From the NCBI RefSeq assembly GCF_000372745.1, contig NZ_KB889664.1, forward strand, positions 1 to 64,000: a stretch of DNA of 64,000 bases, written 5' to 3'. Positions 26,360 through 35,302 of this stretch are shown here, piece after piece. Each line of letters begins with the position of its first letter. The first letter of the stretch is position 1. The DNA is from Embleya scabrispora DSM 41855. GTDB taxonomy: Bacteria; Actinomycetota; Actinomycetes; Streptomycetales; Streptomycetaceae. Both the position numbers and the translations under genes were made by a program. The notes beneath the pieces are model-generated. The model saw only the letters and a list, made by a program, of their open reading frames with translations. It was not told the origin of the DNA and ran no database searches.

Positions 26360-28047
26360 GCCCCGCCCCCGACCGGAATCCCCACCTGCCCCGCTCGGGC
26401 GTACCCGACCGGCTCGCCGCGACGATGAGCATCGCCGAACAGCACGAGTACCTGCGCAGCCGCCGCCGTACCGTCTCGCGCCGCGGCCTGCTCACCGCGA
26501 TCGGCCTCGGTGGCGCGGCCGTTCCGCTGTTCGGCACGTCCTCGTCGGCCGGCGTCCGCCGAGCGCCGTCGCTGCTCTCGGGCACGGACTACGTCGACGG
26601 GAACGCGCTCAAGCCCTCCGGGCGGCATCTCGCCCTGGGCGCCGATCCGCGCAGCCAGGCGGCGATGAGCTGGCAGGTGCCCCGGCCGGTGCGCCGACCG
26701 TACCTGCGTCTGGGCACCTCGCCCGGGCAATTGGACCAGGTGGTGCCGGCCGAGATTCGGCACCTGCACTCGCACCTGATCGAGTACGCCGACAACCCCG
26801 CCTCGGCCTACTTCGACTACGACCAGTACCACCTGCACGCCGCCCTGGACGGGCTCGATCCGGGCACTCGCTACCACTACGCGCTCGGTCACGAGGGGCT
26901 GGACGCGAATTCGGTCGCCGCGACCGCCGGTTGGTTCCGTACCGCACCGGCGGCGAACGGCGTACCGGAACCGTTCACCTTCACGGCGTTCGGTGACGAG
27001 GGCGTGGAGTTCGGCGCCGCCGCCAACCAGACGCTGATGCTCCGGCAGAACCCGGTGTTCCACCTGCTCGCGGGCGACATCTCCTATGCCGCCTCGGGCG
27101 CGGGTCTGCCGTCGAGCCACCACAGTGCCGACGGCGCGGACAAGCTCCAGCCGGAAGTGTGGGACGAGTATCTGCGGATGATCGACCCCGTGGCCGCGTC
27201 GGTGCCGTGGATGGTGGCGATGGGCAACCACGACATGGAGGCGCTGTACTCGCCGGACGGCTACGGCGGCCACCTCGCCCGCTGGCACCTACCCGGCAAC
27301 GGGCCGCGCAACGCGCATGCCACATACGGCTTCCGCTACGCCAACGTCGCGGTGGTCAGCCTGGACGCCAACGACGTCTCGCACGAGATCCCGCACAACC
27401 GCGGCTACACCGCCGGCGCCCAGACGGCCTGGCTGGCCGGGCATCTGGCCCAGGTGCGGCGCACGCCCGGGATCGACTTCGTGGTGGCCTTCTTCCACCA
27501 CTGCGCCTACTGCACGGCGACCGACCACGTCTCGGACGGCGCGATCCGGGAGGAGTGGATCCCGCTGTTCGACCGCTACCAGGTCGACCTGGTGATCAAC
27601 GGGCACAACCACGTCTACGAGCGAGCCGATCCGATGCGCGGTGGAGTGCGCACCCGGCGTGCCGACATCGGCGACCGGATCCGGCCGGCGACGGACGGCA
27701 CCACCTACCTGACCGTGGGCAGCGGCGGGAAGAGCGGCTACGAGTTCTCCGCGCCGGAGACGTACGCGGGCGGACCCGCCGATGTCACCGACGCGGTCGA
27801 GGGCGGCTTCCACACCGGGGCCGGCAAGGTGAACGAGACCGTCGAGTGGTCGCGCGTGCGGTTTCGCGGCAATGCCTTCGTCGCCGTCGACGTGCGACCG
27901 GCCGCCGCCGGGCGGGAGACCACGATGACGGTCCGCACTCTCGGCGCCACGGGCGCGCAGATCGACACGATCACGCTGGTCCGAGTCGCGGGTGCGCCGA
28001 TCCCGTCCGCGAGCGCGGGCGAGCGGGGCACCGGCACGGGTGGCTGA
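26356..28047 (+). CDS. Tat-exported purple acid phosphatase-like metallophosphoesterase
   Basis: A 563-residue exported enzyme with a twin-arginine signal (TVSRRGLLTAIGLGGAAVP). It then has a fibronectin-like purple-acid-phosphatase N-domain (LRLGTSPGQLDQVVPAEI) and a calcineurin-like catalytic domain. Metal ligands are visible as FTAFGDEG, LAGDISYA, MVAMGNHDMEAL (GNHD), FVVAFFHHCAY and INGHNHVYERADP (GHNH). The family hydrolyses phosphate monoesters with a dinuclear metal centre outside the membrane. The first motif is GDEG where many members have GDxG, so the ligand set is intact. ATG 26356 overlaps the stop of the LSRTG gene, implying coupled translation, perhaps for phosphate scavenging at the cell surface. 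Confidence 0.9.
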   Translation: MSPAPDRNPHLPRSGVPDRLAATMSIAEQHEYLRSRRRTVSRRGLLTAIGLGGAAVPLFGTSSSAGVRRAPSLLSGTDYVDGNALKPSGRHLALGADPRSQAAMSWQVPRPVRRPYLRLGTSPGQLDQVVPAEIRHLHSHLIEYADNPASAYFDYDQYHLHAALDGLDPGTRYHYALGHEGLDANSVAATAGWFRTAPAANGVPEPFTFTAFGDEGVEFGAAANQTLMLRQNPVFHLLAGDISYAASGAGLPSSHHSADGADKLQPEVWDEYLRMIDPVAASVPWMVAMGNHDMEALYSPDGYGGHLARWHLPGNGPRNAHATYGFRYANVAVVSLDANDVSHEIPHNRGYTAGAQTAWLAGHLAQVRRTPGIDFVVAFFHHCAYCTATDHVSDGAIREEWIPLFDRYQVDLVINGHNHVYERADPMRGGVRTRRADIGDRIRPATDGTTYLTVGSGGKSGYEFSAPETYAGGPADVTDAVEGGFHTGAGKVNETVEWSRVRFRGNAFVAVDVRPAAAGRETTMTVRTLGATGAQIDTITLVRVAGAPIPSASAGERGTGTGG

Positions 28048-28173
28048 GCGGGCGAGGCGGCGCCGGGCGGGGCGATGACACGGACGCTCCGCCGGTGTCG
28101 CTTGCGGCCGGTTCGGGAAGTCGGCGCCGGATCACGCTCGTTCGCGCCCGGTACGCCCGGTGCGCGCCGCGTG

Positions 28174-28647
28174 TCAGGTCGTTCCGGTCAGGCGGGCCCG
28201 GGTGCGCGCCGGAGCCGTCGGCGGCAGCGAGTCGAGGATGTCGGCGAGCGTGACCCCGGCGAGACTGCTGCGCCACGCCTCGTACGCATCGGCCATCCTC
28301 GCCGCCAGGACGCACGTCTCCCGGCAGTCGTCGGCCGGCAGCGCGCCGCGTCCCTGTTGCCGGATCTCGCGGCACTCGTACGGCGAGGACGTGCCGTCGA
28401 CGGCCTCGACCACCTGCAGAAGGGTGATTCGGGCAGCGGGCCGGGCGAGCCGGAATCCGCCCCTGGGGCCGGTGGTCGCGGTCAGCACGCCGGCCCGGAC
28501 CAGGGCCTTCAACTGCTTGGCCAGATACGGCGCCGGAAGGTCGTAGTACTCGGCGAGCTGGGTCGTGGACGCACTGGCCCCGGGGTCGAGTTGGCCGAGC
28601 GACGCGGCGCAGTGCAAGACCCATTCGGTGCTCCCGGGCAGCTTCAT
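28174..28647 (-). CDS. Rrf2-family regulator with three conserved cysteines
   Basis: A 157-residue winged-helix protein. The HTH lies in TTQLAEYYDLPAPYLAKQLK with the wing VLTATTGPRGGFRLAR. The C-terminal half has three Cys in YECREIRQQGRGALPADD followed by CRETC. In Rrf2 proteins such cysteines hold an iron-sulfur cluster or sense oxidants; the spacing here (17 then 3) differs from IscR. It is divergent from the NAD(P)-binding gene at 28732. An interrupted palindrome in the 84-bp gap is the likely site through which it represses both. Confidence 0.88.
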   Translation of the reverse strand: MKLPGSTEWVLHCAASLGQLDPGASASTTQLAEYYDLPAPYLAKQLKALVRAGVLTATTGPRGGFRLARPAARITLLQVVEAVDGTSSPYECREIRQQGRGALPADDCRETCVLAARMADAYEAWRSSLAGVTLADILDSLPPTAPARTRARLTGTT

Positions 28648-28672
28648 GAGCCCCAGTCTATCGTAGAGATTG

Positions 28673-28689
28673 TGGACCTATTTAGTCCA
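28673..28689. promoter_or_regulatory. probable Rrf2 operator
   Basis: TGGACCTATTTAGTCCA, a 5-bp inverted repeat with a seven-base AT-rich centre, lies between the divergent Rrf2 and NmrA-like genes. The surroundings are unusually AT-rich for this window. It probably overlaps both promoters. Confidence 0.55.
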
Positions 28690-28731
28690 TGATATCGTTC
28701 CCGGCGCAGCGAAAGAAAGAGAGAGATCATC

Positions 28732-29478
28732 ATGCGGATCGCAATTGCCGGCGCGACCGGAAACATCGGCGCGCTCACCGTTGCCGCCCTGGAGCGAAAC
28801 GGCCACGACGTGGTGCGGATCAGCCGTTCGCTCGGCGTGGACCTGGTCACCGGCGACGGCCTCGACGAGGCCCTGACCGGCGTCGACGCCGTGGTCGACG
28901 TGACGAACGGCCCGGCGACCACCGATCGGGACGAGACGGTGGCGTACTTCGGCACCACCACGCGGAACCTGCTGGCCGCCGAGCAGCGGGCCGGCGTCCG
29001 ACACCACGTGCTGCTGTCGATCGTCGGGATCGACCGGGTCGAGGGCAACGCGCACTACGCGGGCAAGCGGGAGCAGCAGCGCGTGATCGCCGAGGGCGCG
29101 GTGCCGTGGACGATCGTTCCGATGACGCAGTTCCACGACTTCGCCGCGATGGTGGCGAGTTGGACCGAGCAGGACGGCGTCGCCATGATCGCGCCGCTGC
29201 TGGTGCAGCCGATCGCCCCGGCGGACGTGGCCGACGTGCTCGCCGAGATCGTGACCGGCGAGCCGCAGGGCCGGCATGCCGACGTCGCCGGGCCCGAGAC
29301 CCAGGACCTGGTCGACATGGCCCGGCGCACGAACGAGGCGCGCGGGCACGCGGTGAAGCTGGTGCCGACGTGGTCGTCGTTGTTCGGTCCGGAGATGGCC
29401 GGCGACGTCATGCTGCCGGCCGAGGGCGCGCGCATCGCCCCGACGACCTTCGACCAGTGGCTCGCGGAGCAGCGGTAG
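28732..29478 (+). CDS. NmrA-like NAD(P)-binding protein
   Basis: A 248-residue atypical short-chain dehydrogenase. The dinucleotide motif is IAIAGATGNIGALTVAALE, followed by ALTGVDAVVDVTNGP, HHVLLSIVGIDRVEGNAHYA and a YAGKREQQRVI segment holding Tyr and Lys. It resembles NmrA/SDR-a5 proteins, which sense the NADP(H) state or act as quinone reductases. ATG 28732 follows an AAAGAGAGAGA tract acting as SD. Divergent pairing with an Rrf2 regulator suggests induction by oxidative or electrophile stress. Confidence 0.85.
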   Translation: MRIAIAGATGNIGALTVAALERNGHDVVRISRSLGVDLVTGDGLDEALTGVDAVVDVTNGPATTDRDETVAYFGTTTRNLLAAEQRAGVRHHVLLSIVGIDRVEGNAHYAGKREQQRVIAEGAVPWTIVPMTQFHDFAAMVASWTEQDGVAMIAPLLVQPIAPADVADVLAEIVTGEPQGRHADVAGPETQDLVDMARRTNEARGHAVKLVPTWSSLFGPEMAGDVMLPAEGARIAPTTFDQWLAEQR

Positions 29479-29530
29479 AAGTCGCCGGGAAGTCGGCCCC
29501 GCAGCCCGGGAGTCGGCGCCCCGAGCAGGA

Positions 29531-29573
29531 CCGGGAACGGGCCGGCGGCAGGCTGCCGCCGGCCCGTTCCCGG
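29531..29573. terminator. bidirectional terminator
   Basis: A perfect GC stem of about 20 bp with a very short loop lies between the convergent NmrA-like and acetyltransferase genes. No U tract. Confidence 0.75.
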
Positions 29574-29578
29574 GCGTG

Positions 29579-30094
29579 CTACGACCGGTGCGAGTTCGCG
29601 TCCGCGGTGTCGAAGCGCGCGATGTCCGCGTCGCCGCTTCGGCGCCGCAGGCCGGCCTTCTCCAGTACCCGGATCGAGGCCGGGTTGGCCGACTCCACGT
29701 CGGCGTACACGGTGTGCACCTCGGGGAGGGTCAGCGCGTATGCCACCAGGGCCCGGGTGGCCTCGGTGGCATAGCCCCGGCCGCGCCGCGAGGCGACGAC
29801 GCCGTAGCCGATCTCCAGGGCACCCTCACTCGGCGGCCACATCATGCCGATGCTGCCGACCACCTGGCCGGTCTCCCGCTCGATGATCAGGCGGTGGCCG
29901 GACACCGTGGGGTCGGCGAACTGTTCGGCGATGAAACCGGCGATGACACGATCGCCTTCGGCGGGGAAGTCGGCCGCCCAGTGCGCCGACCGCGCGTCGG
30001 CCAGTACGGCGGCGATGTCACCGGCGGCCCACGGCCGCAGCACGAGGCGCTCGGTGGTCAGGTTCGTATCGGTGGGAAAAACAGAGGAAGACAC
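29579..30094 (-). CDS. GNAT acetyltransferase (RimJ/RimL type)
   Basis: A 171-residue GNAT of the RimJ/RimL subgroup. It starts with TERLVLRPWAAGDIAAVLAD, has the acetyl-CoA loop VVASRRGRGYATEATRALV (RxxGxA) and VHTVYADVESANPASIRVLE with GLRRR. The group acetylates N-terminal amines of proteins or small amines; the target is unknown. GTG 30094 is chosen because GGAG lies six bases before it and the protein then begins close to the conserved TERL strand. Confidence 0.88.
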   Translation of the reverse strand: MSSSVFPTDTNLTTERLVLRPWAAGDIAAVLADARSAHWAADFPAEGDRVIAGFIAEQFADPTVSGHRLIIERETGQVVGSIGMMWPPSEGALEIGYGVVASRRGRGYATEATRALVAYALTLPEVHTVYADVESANPASIRVLEKAGLRRRSGDADIARFDTADANSHRS

Positions 30095-30663
30095 GCAACA
30101 CTCCGGGTCGTTCGAGACGACCGGGTCGGCTGCCACGTAGTTGCTACGCGTGCGCGACCCGGACAAGGGCATGACGGTGAAACCCGGCGCGGGCCATATT
30201 CATCAACCTCCCTTGTCGCGGTGGCGAGCACGCGTGATCGCGCGTCGGTGGAACCTACCAAACGAGGGCGGTACTTGGGGAGGGCGCCCGCCGGATCGCG
30301 CCGCCCGCCGTGCTCCGGCTCCCACGCGCCGTCGACCCGTCCTGTCCAGCCGACCGGACATCTCCGGCGCCCATCGCCGCAAGCCGGTCGTCGGGGCCGC
30401 GCGCTTCGGGTGCGCGTCCGGCACGTGCCGCCGACATCGATCGTGGGCGAACGGGAGGGAGCGGGCGGATGCCTTCTCGGCGTAATGACGTCGAGGCATG
30501 GACGGTGGACCGTTTCGTCCGGTGAGATGGGTTCCGCTCTTCGTCCCTCCCTCGCTCGACCCGCAACCCGGATCGACGGTGGGGGAGTTCGACGGGCGGA
30601 GTTCCGCTGCTCACCCCTGCTTCGGCGTTCCGTACGAGGACGCCGGCATCCTGGAGGTATGCG
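30095..30663. other. 569-nt gap between divergent genes
   Basis: No gene is supported; open frames are Arg/Pro-rich noise. The right part must carry the promoter of the phospholipase gene. I see no clear box. Confidence 0.4.
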
Positions 30664-31113
30664 ATGCGTCGGCTGACCACAATTCTTGCCACCACCGCGA
30701 TGGCGGTCGCCGCCGGAGTCGGCGCGACCGCGCCGGCCCAGGCCGCGCCCGCCGACAAGCCCCAAGTGTTGTCCGGTTGGACCCAGACGAGCGCCGGCAG
30801 TTACAACGCCTGGTACTCGGCGCGGCAGAACCAAGGCGCGTGGGCGGCCTACGGCTTCGACTGGTCCACCGACTACTGCTCCAGCTCCCCCGACAACCCG
30901 TTCGGCTTCCCGTTCCAGGTCTCCTGTGCGCGGCACGACTTCGGATACCGCAACTACAAGGCGGCAGGCACGTTCCCGGCCAACAAGGCGCGGGTGGACA
31001 GCGCCCTGTACGAGGACCTCAAGCGGGTGTGTGCCCAGTACGGCGGGGCGACCCGCACCGCGTGCAACGGCACGGCCTGGACGTACTACCAGGCGGTCAA
31101 GGTCCTGGGCTGA
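30664..31113 (+). CDS. secreted phospholipase A2
   Basis: A 149-residue exported enzyme like the small streptomycete phospholipases A2. A signal peptide (MRRLTTILATTAMAVAAGVG, ending APAQAAP) precedes about 120 mature residues. The calcium/catalytic core is SCARHDFGYRNYKAAG with the His-Asp pair, and WSTDYCSSSPDNPFGFPF lies before it. Four cysteines (DYC, VSC, VCAQ, TAC) can form two disulfides. It releases fatty acids from the sn-2 position of phospholipids, calcium-dependently, outside the cell. ATG 30664 follows GGAGG. Single-gene unit. Confidence 0.92.
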   Translation: MRRLTTILATTAMAVAAGVGATAPAQAAPADKPQVLSGWTQTSAGSYNAWYSARQNQGAWAAYGFDWSTDYCSSSPDNPFGFPFQVSCARHDFGYRNYKAAGTFPANKARVDSALYEDLKRVCAQYGGATRTACNGTAWTYYQAVKVLG

Positions 31114-31244
31114 CGAGCGCGGTCAAAAGATTTCCTCCTGTTCCCTGTCACACGTTCGCGGGTTGCTCCGTCAGTGCTGTGTAGGACGCCGCAGGGCCGG
31201 AACGGCATCGCCGACCGGCTCGCCCACGCACTGGAGGAGACGTC

Positions 31245-31706
31245 ATGACCGCTCGGATGAAGAACCCCGCGATGGTGCTGCCCGACGCGATGAAGGGGAT
31301 CCAGAACATCTACAAGGCGATGTACGCGGGCGGTGTGCAGCCGCAGATCCTGGAGCTGGTCCACCTGCGCGCCAGCCAGATCAACGGCTGCGGCGCCTGT
31401 GTGTTCGCCGGTGTGACGAGCGCGAAGAAGTCCGGCGAGAGCGACGAGCGGCTGCACGCGGTGGCCGCCTGGCGCGAGGCGCCGTTCTTCACGGATGCCG
31501 AGCGCGCCGCGTTGGCGCTGACCGAGGCGTCGACGCGGCTGGCCGACCATTCCGGCCAGGCCGTCTCGGACGCGCTGTGGGACGAGGCGGCCGACCACTT
31601 CGACGAGCAGCAGCTCGCCGCGATCATCCTGATGATCTCGGTGACGAACTTCTTCAATCGCATCAACACCACCATCCAGGAGCCCGCCGGCGCGACCTGG
31701 AGCTGA
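31245..31706 (+). CDS. carboxymuconolactone decarboxylase/AhpD-like protein
   Basis: A 153-residue all-helical AhpD-fold protein with the core LVHLRASQINGCGACVFAG, including the CxxC pair of the peroxidase-type group. The His that usually follows in CxxCxxxH is Gly here. It goes on with DERLHAVAAWREAPFFTDAE and ALALTEASTRLADHS and ends INTTIQEPAGATWS. AhpD proteins reduce peroxides or partner thiol reductases; loss of the proton-relay His makes this one uncertain. ATG 31245 follows GGAGGAGAC. Single gene. Confidence 0.88.
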   Translation: MTARMKNPAMVLPDAMKGIQNIYKAMYAGGVQPQILELVHLRASQINGCGACVFAGVTSAKKSGESDERLHAVAAWREAPFFTDAERAALALTEASTRLADHSGQAVSDALWDEAADHFDEQQLAAIILMISVTNFFNRINTTIQEPAGATWS

Positions 31707-31872
31707 CCGCACCCGGCGGTGGCGGTACGACGGGACCCGACCGGCGACCTCGGGATCGGGGTCGTGGTCGGGTCCGAGCCATCCACACCTTCGGGCGTGC
31801 AACCGTCATCCGATCGGGTGGAACGCACGCCGATGCCCCGAGCGAGCCATGCCCCCGAACTATCAAGGAGGC

Positions 31873-32118
31873 ATGAACGACGAGCCGAGTTCGATGGTGA
31901 CGCGCCCGCCCGGGCCCGGGGCGGGATCGTACGGGTGCGCGCCCGGGGCGCCGCGGCGGATGTGGCCGGTCGGCGTGGGCGCGACACCGGTGTTCGATTC
32001 GCTGGTGCGCGAGTGGGCCGGGACCACTCGCCAAATGCCGCAGGCGGCGCCCACGTACAGCTGCGCCTCCTGTCGTCTACCGCATCCGCCGGCGCCGTGG
32101 GGGCCGCCGACGCCGTAG
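31873..32118 (+). CDS. small hypothetical protein, 81 aa
   Basis: ATG 31873 has the best ribosome site of the area (AAGGAGG, two bases before it). The product is Pro-rich with a central helix ATPVFDSLVREWAGTTRQMP and a Cys pair (SCASC). The VFDSLVREW stretch resembles small actinobacterial proteins of unknown function. No export signal. Close spacing makes translation likely. Confidence 0.55.
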   Translation: MNDEPSSMVTRPPGPGAGSYGCAPGAPRRMWPVGVGATPVFDSLVREWAGTTRQMPQAAPTYSCASCRLPHPPAPWGPPTP

Positions 32119-32298
32119 GGCGCGCTGCCGCGAGCTTCGCCCGCGTCGGCCACGGCCCGGGCTTGTTCGTCCCGCGGATCGCGGGAGCGGGCGCCGACGC
32201 GGAGGCGCGCTCGTGGCGTGCGTGCGACGGTGGACGAGAGTGCACGGGGCCGCTCGCCGGATCCGGGTGGGCGCGAGCGTCGATCACCGGGAGGAAAC

Positions 32299-32928
32299 AT
32301 GTCTCCGATCTCTCGTGGCCTCGGGAACCGGTCGGCGGGATCCGCATGGGGGTCGTCGGGGGTGTCGCGCGTACTGCTCGTGCTCGCGCTCGCCTCGGTG
32401 ATCCTCGGCGCGGTCGTGCTGGCCTGGCCGACCCAGACGGTGCGCGTGATCGCCGTCCTGTTCGGCTTGTATTTGCTGGTCAGCGGCCTGATGCAGCTCG
32501 CACTGGGCGCGGGTGGCCTGTTCGCGGGCGGCCTGCGGGTGGTGCTGATCGTCAGCGGCCTGCTGTCGGTGGTGCTGGGCATCCTGTGTCTGGGCGGCGG
32601 CTCGCGCTCGGTCACCGTGCTGGCCGTCTGGATCGGTATCGGTTGGCTCGTGCGCGGTATCGCCGAACTGGCGGGGGCGGCGGCCACCGGCGGATTGCCC
32701 GGCCGGGGCTGGATGGTGTTCTTCGGGATCCTGGACGTCGTCGCGGGCATCGTGCTGATCGCCGCCCCGGTGACGAGCACCAAGGTGCTGGCCATGCTCG
32801 CCGGCATCGTGCTGATCGTATTGGGTCTGCTCGGGGCGTTGGCGGCGATCGGCGTGGGCCGAGGCCCGACCCGCACGGACGCGACCTGGCAGGCCGGTTC
32901 GGCGTCGCGGTCCTCGCGGCTGCCCTGA
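32299..32928 (+). CDS. HdeD/DUF308 family membrane protein
   Basis: A 209-residue integral membrane protein with six helices arranged as three DUF308 repeats, from VLLVLALASVILGAVVLAWP to VLAMLAGIVLIVLGLLGALA. Short loops contain TQTVRVIAVLFGLYLLVSGL. In enterobacteria HdeD helps at high cell density in acid; the actinobacterial relatives have no proven role. ATG 32299 follows GGGAGGAAAC. Monocistronic. Confidence 0.88.
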   Translation: MSPISRGLGNRSAGSAWGSSGVSRVLLVLALASVILGAVVLAWPTQTVRVIAVLFGLYLLVSGLMQLALGAGGLFAGGLRVVLIVSGLLSVVLGILCLGGGSRSVTVLAVWIGIGWLVRGIAELAGAAATGGLPGRGWMVFFGILDVVAGIVLIAAPVTSTKVLAMLAGIVLIVLGLLGALAAIGVGRGPTRTDATWQAGSASRSSRLP

Positions 32929-33099
32929 ACGGCGGAGCCGACGCGGCGATGCGCGGCCGGGCCCGGTGGAGGGGACGAGCGGCCTCGCGGTGTCGCGGCG
33001 ACCACGCGGCACGCCGGCCGACCGATGGGCCGCGAGCGCCCGCGGCGGCCCGCCGCCGGGCACGCCCGGTGTGCCCGGCGTGCCGGGGGCGTTGGTGCC

Positions 33100-33658
33100 C
33101 CGCGTCGGTGGCCTCGGCCCTGGACCGGGTCGTCGCCGAGATCGGCCCGCTCGCGGTGCTGGTCGACAATGCCGGGTCGGTGGCGGGCGGCGGGCTGCTC
33201 GTCGAACTGCCGATCGAGGTCTTCGACACCATGGTCGCGGTCAACCTGCGCGGCACCTTCACCGTCACGGCGGCCGCCGCCCGGCGGATGATCGCCGAGG
33301 GGGCCGGCGGTGCCATCGTCAACATGAGTTCGATCGGCGCCCGCCAACCCACCGCGGGCCCGGGGCACTACGAGGCCACCAAGGCGGCGGTGGACGCGCT
33401 CACCCGTACCGGCGCGATCGAACCGGCCCCGCACCGCATCCGGGTCAACGGCATCACGCCCGGGCCGGTGCACACGCCGATGACCGCCGACCTGATGTCC
33501 GACCCGCAGGCCCGGCAGGCAGGGGGGCGCGGATCCCGCTGGGCCGGATCGCGGTGCCCGAAAACATCGCGCCGCTCGGCGTGTTCCCGGCCTCGCCGGC
33601 CGCGGCGCACATCACCGGCACCATCGCGCCGGTGGACGGCGGTCAACTGCCGGCCTGA
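33100..33658 (+). pseudogene. short-chain dehydrogenase, truncated and frameshifted
   Basis: SDR sequence starts abruptly at ALDRVVAEIGPLAVLVDNAG (NNAG-type motif). It continues through AVNLRGTFTVTAAAARRMIA, NMSSIGARQPT and the active-site HYEATKAAVDAL (YxxxK) to RVNGITPGPVHTPMTADLM. The cofactor motif TGxxxGIG and the first ~80 residues are absent. Near 33525 one frame stops making sense and the next resumes with RIPLGRIAVPENIAPLGVFP and the usual ending ITGTIAPVDGGQLPA. At least two lesions make it non-functional. Confidence 0.8.
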
Positions 33659-33669
33659 ACGGCGCCGAC

Positions 33670-33711
33670 CACGACGAAGGGCGGGCTCGACACAGCCCGC
33701 CCTTCGTCGTG
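33670..33711. terminator. bidirectional terminator
   Basis: An 18-bp perfect stem (33670-33687 with 33694-33711) and six-base loop lie between the SDR remnant and the convergent GntR gene. Confidence 0.8.
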
Positions 33712-33720
33712 TCCCGGCCG

Positions 33721-34410
33721 CTACGGGGTTCCCGCCTTGGCCTGGTGCAGTGCCGCCGCGGTGGCGATCTTGTGCGCGCACGCGGCCTTCTCGATCACCT
33801 GTGGGTCGGCGCCCGCGTCGATCAGATCGAGCAGGTTCTCGTGCTCGCGCACCGAGGTGCGGGCCCGTCCGGGCACGTAGGTGAAGGTCGACCGGCGCAT
33901 GTGGTCCAGTCGTGCCCACTCCGATTCGAGCAGCGCGTTCAGGTGCTTGTCGGGGCAATGCGCGTAGAGCGAGAAATGAAACTTGCGGTTGAGCGCGGTG
34001 AACGCGGTGGGATCGAAGTCCGCCAGCGCCTCGACCATGCGGTCGTTGATCGCGCGGGCCTCGGCGATGTTCGCGGCGCTCATCAGCGGCGCCGAGATCG
34101 CGGTCGCGTAACCCTCCAGGCGGGCCAGCACGTTCAGCGAGTGCTCGACCTGCGAACGGTCGAAGACCGCCACCCGGGCACCGACGTTGCGCACGATCTC
34201 CACCAGGCCGTCGGACTGGAGCCGGCGCACCGCCTCGCGCAGCGGGATGGTGCTGACCCCCGCCTCGCGGGCGAGCTGGTCGAACACCAGTCGATACCCG
34301 GGCCCGTAGGTGCCGTCGAGGATGCGGCTGCGCAACAGCTCGTAACACATCTCCGACTTCGACGCCTTGGCGGCCTTGCTCGCGGCGGCGGTTGCCTTTG
34401 CGGGACTCAA
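33721..34410 (-). CDS. GntR-family regulator (FadR/FCD subfamily)
   Basis: A 229-residue regulator. The winged HTH covers EMCYELLRSRILDGTYGPGY to GVSTIPLREAVRRLQSDGLV. The C-terminal all-helical FCD effector domain includes DRMVEALADFDPTAF, RKFHFSLYAHCPD and REHENLLDLIDAGAD, with the His and Asp that bind a metal in this family. FCD regulators usually sense a carboxylic acid. It lies upstream of a hydrolase and a truncated FAH-family gene on the same strand, so it probably controlled a small acid-degradation cluster. Confidence 0.9.
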   Translation of the reverse strand: MSPAKATAAASKAAKASKSEMCYELLRSRILDGTYGPGYRLVFDQLAREAGVSTIPLREAVRRLQSDGLVEIVRNVGARVAVFDRSQVEHSLNVLARLEGYATAISAPLMSAANIAEARAINDRMVEALADFDPTAFTALNRKFHFSLYAHCPDKHLNALLESEWARLDHMRRSTFTYVPGRARTSVREHENLLDLIDAGADPQVIEKAACAHKIATAAALHQAKAGTP

Positions 34411-34514
34411 CTACGGTCTCCTCAATCTGGGCCGGACACGGTCGCGGGCCGAGACGAGGCGTCCCGGCCCGGCGTCTCCGGCGCGGTCCGGTGGGCGTGA
34501 AGCGCCGCGGTGGG

Positions 34515-35258
34515 TCAGCGGTCGAGGAACTGCACGGCCAGGCCGTGGAAGTGCCGGTTGACCAGGACCCCGTGGTGGTCGCCGGCCACGGCGACCAGTC
34601 GGGCCCCCGGGGCCAGCGCGACCAGATCCTCGGCGCCGCGGGTCATCGGGTCCTCCGTGCCGACCACGAACAGCGGCGGAGTGCCGCCGGCCCACGGTTT
34701 GGGTGCGAACGGGGTGCCGCGCAGACCCTCCACGCAGGTCGCCAATCCGTCCGCGCGCGCACCCTCGGCGCGGATCAGGCCGGCGATCATCCCGGTGAGC
34801 GGATCGGCGGGCGGGGTCGCCTCGTCGCGCACCGCCCGACGCAACTCCGCCACGTCCACGGCGGCGAACGGCTCGATCGGGCTCATCCCGCCGAGCACTG
34901 CCCGGCCGATCCGCTCCGGAGCCGACTCGGCCAGTTCCCAGACCAGTCGGGCGCCGAGCGAGTACGCGAGGACGTCGAACCGGTCCGCGTCGTACGCGTC
35001 GACCACGGCCAACAGGTCCTGCGCCGAGGCGATCGCGTCCGCCTCCTCGGCGCTCTCGGGTGCCGGGCTGGCGCCATGGCCGCGCAGGTCCGGCGCGAGC
35101 ATGGTGCGGCCGGCGTCGAGCAGGGCCTGGACGATGCCCGTCTCCAGCCACGCGCGGCGCGCGCTGGAGCAGAACCCGTGCACGAGCAGCACCGGAGGCT
35201 GCTCGGAGCGCTCGGCGCTCGGGTAGGTGGTGACGGCGAGGGGCTGCCGCAGGCGCAT
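34515..35258 (-). CDS. alpha/beta hydrolase
   Basis: A 247-residue cytoplasmic hydrolase with oxyanion motif VLLVHGFCSSARRAW, LAPDLRGHGASPAPE, nucleophile elbow VLAYSLGARLVW (AxSxG: Gly replaced by Ala), an Asp in LFVVGTEDPMTRG and the His in AVAGDHHGVLV. It may hydrolyse a ring-cleavage product or a lactone, given the FAH-family and GntR neighbours. The start follows AGAAGTAGG. A palindrome at 35286-35302 lies directly upstream. Confidence 0.87.
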   Translation of the reverse strand: MRLRQPLAVTTYPSAERSEQPPVLLVHGFCSSARRAWLETGIVQALLDAGRTMLAPDLRGHGASPAPESAEEADAIASAQDLLAVVDAYDADRFDVLAYSLGARLVWELAESAPERIGRAVLGGMSPIEPFAAVDVAELRRAVRDEATPPADPLTGMIAGLIRAEGARADGLATCVEGLRGTPFAPKPWAGGTPPLFVVGTEDPMTRGAEDLVALAPGARLVAVAGDHHGVLVNRHFHGLAVQFLDR

Positions 35259-35285
35259 CCTACTTCTCCACTCAGCTATTTCGGA

Positions 35286-35302
35286 TACGATTTCAGATCG
35301 TA
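35286..35302. promoter_or_regulatory. candidate GntR operator
   Basis: TACGATTTCAGATCGTA, a perfect 6-bp inverted repeat with five-base spacer, lies 28 bases before the hydrolase start and overlaps the end of the FAH fragment. FCD-type GntR regulators bind short palindromes of this size. Confidence 0.5.
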
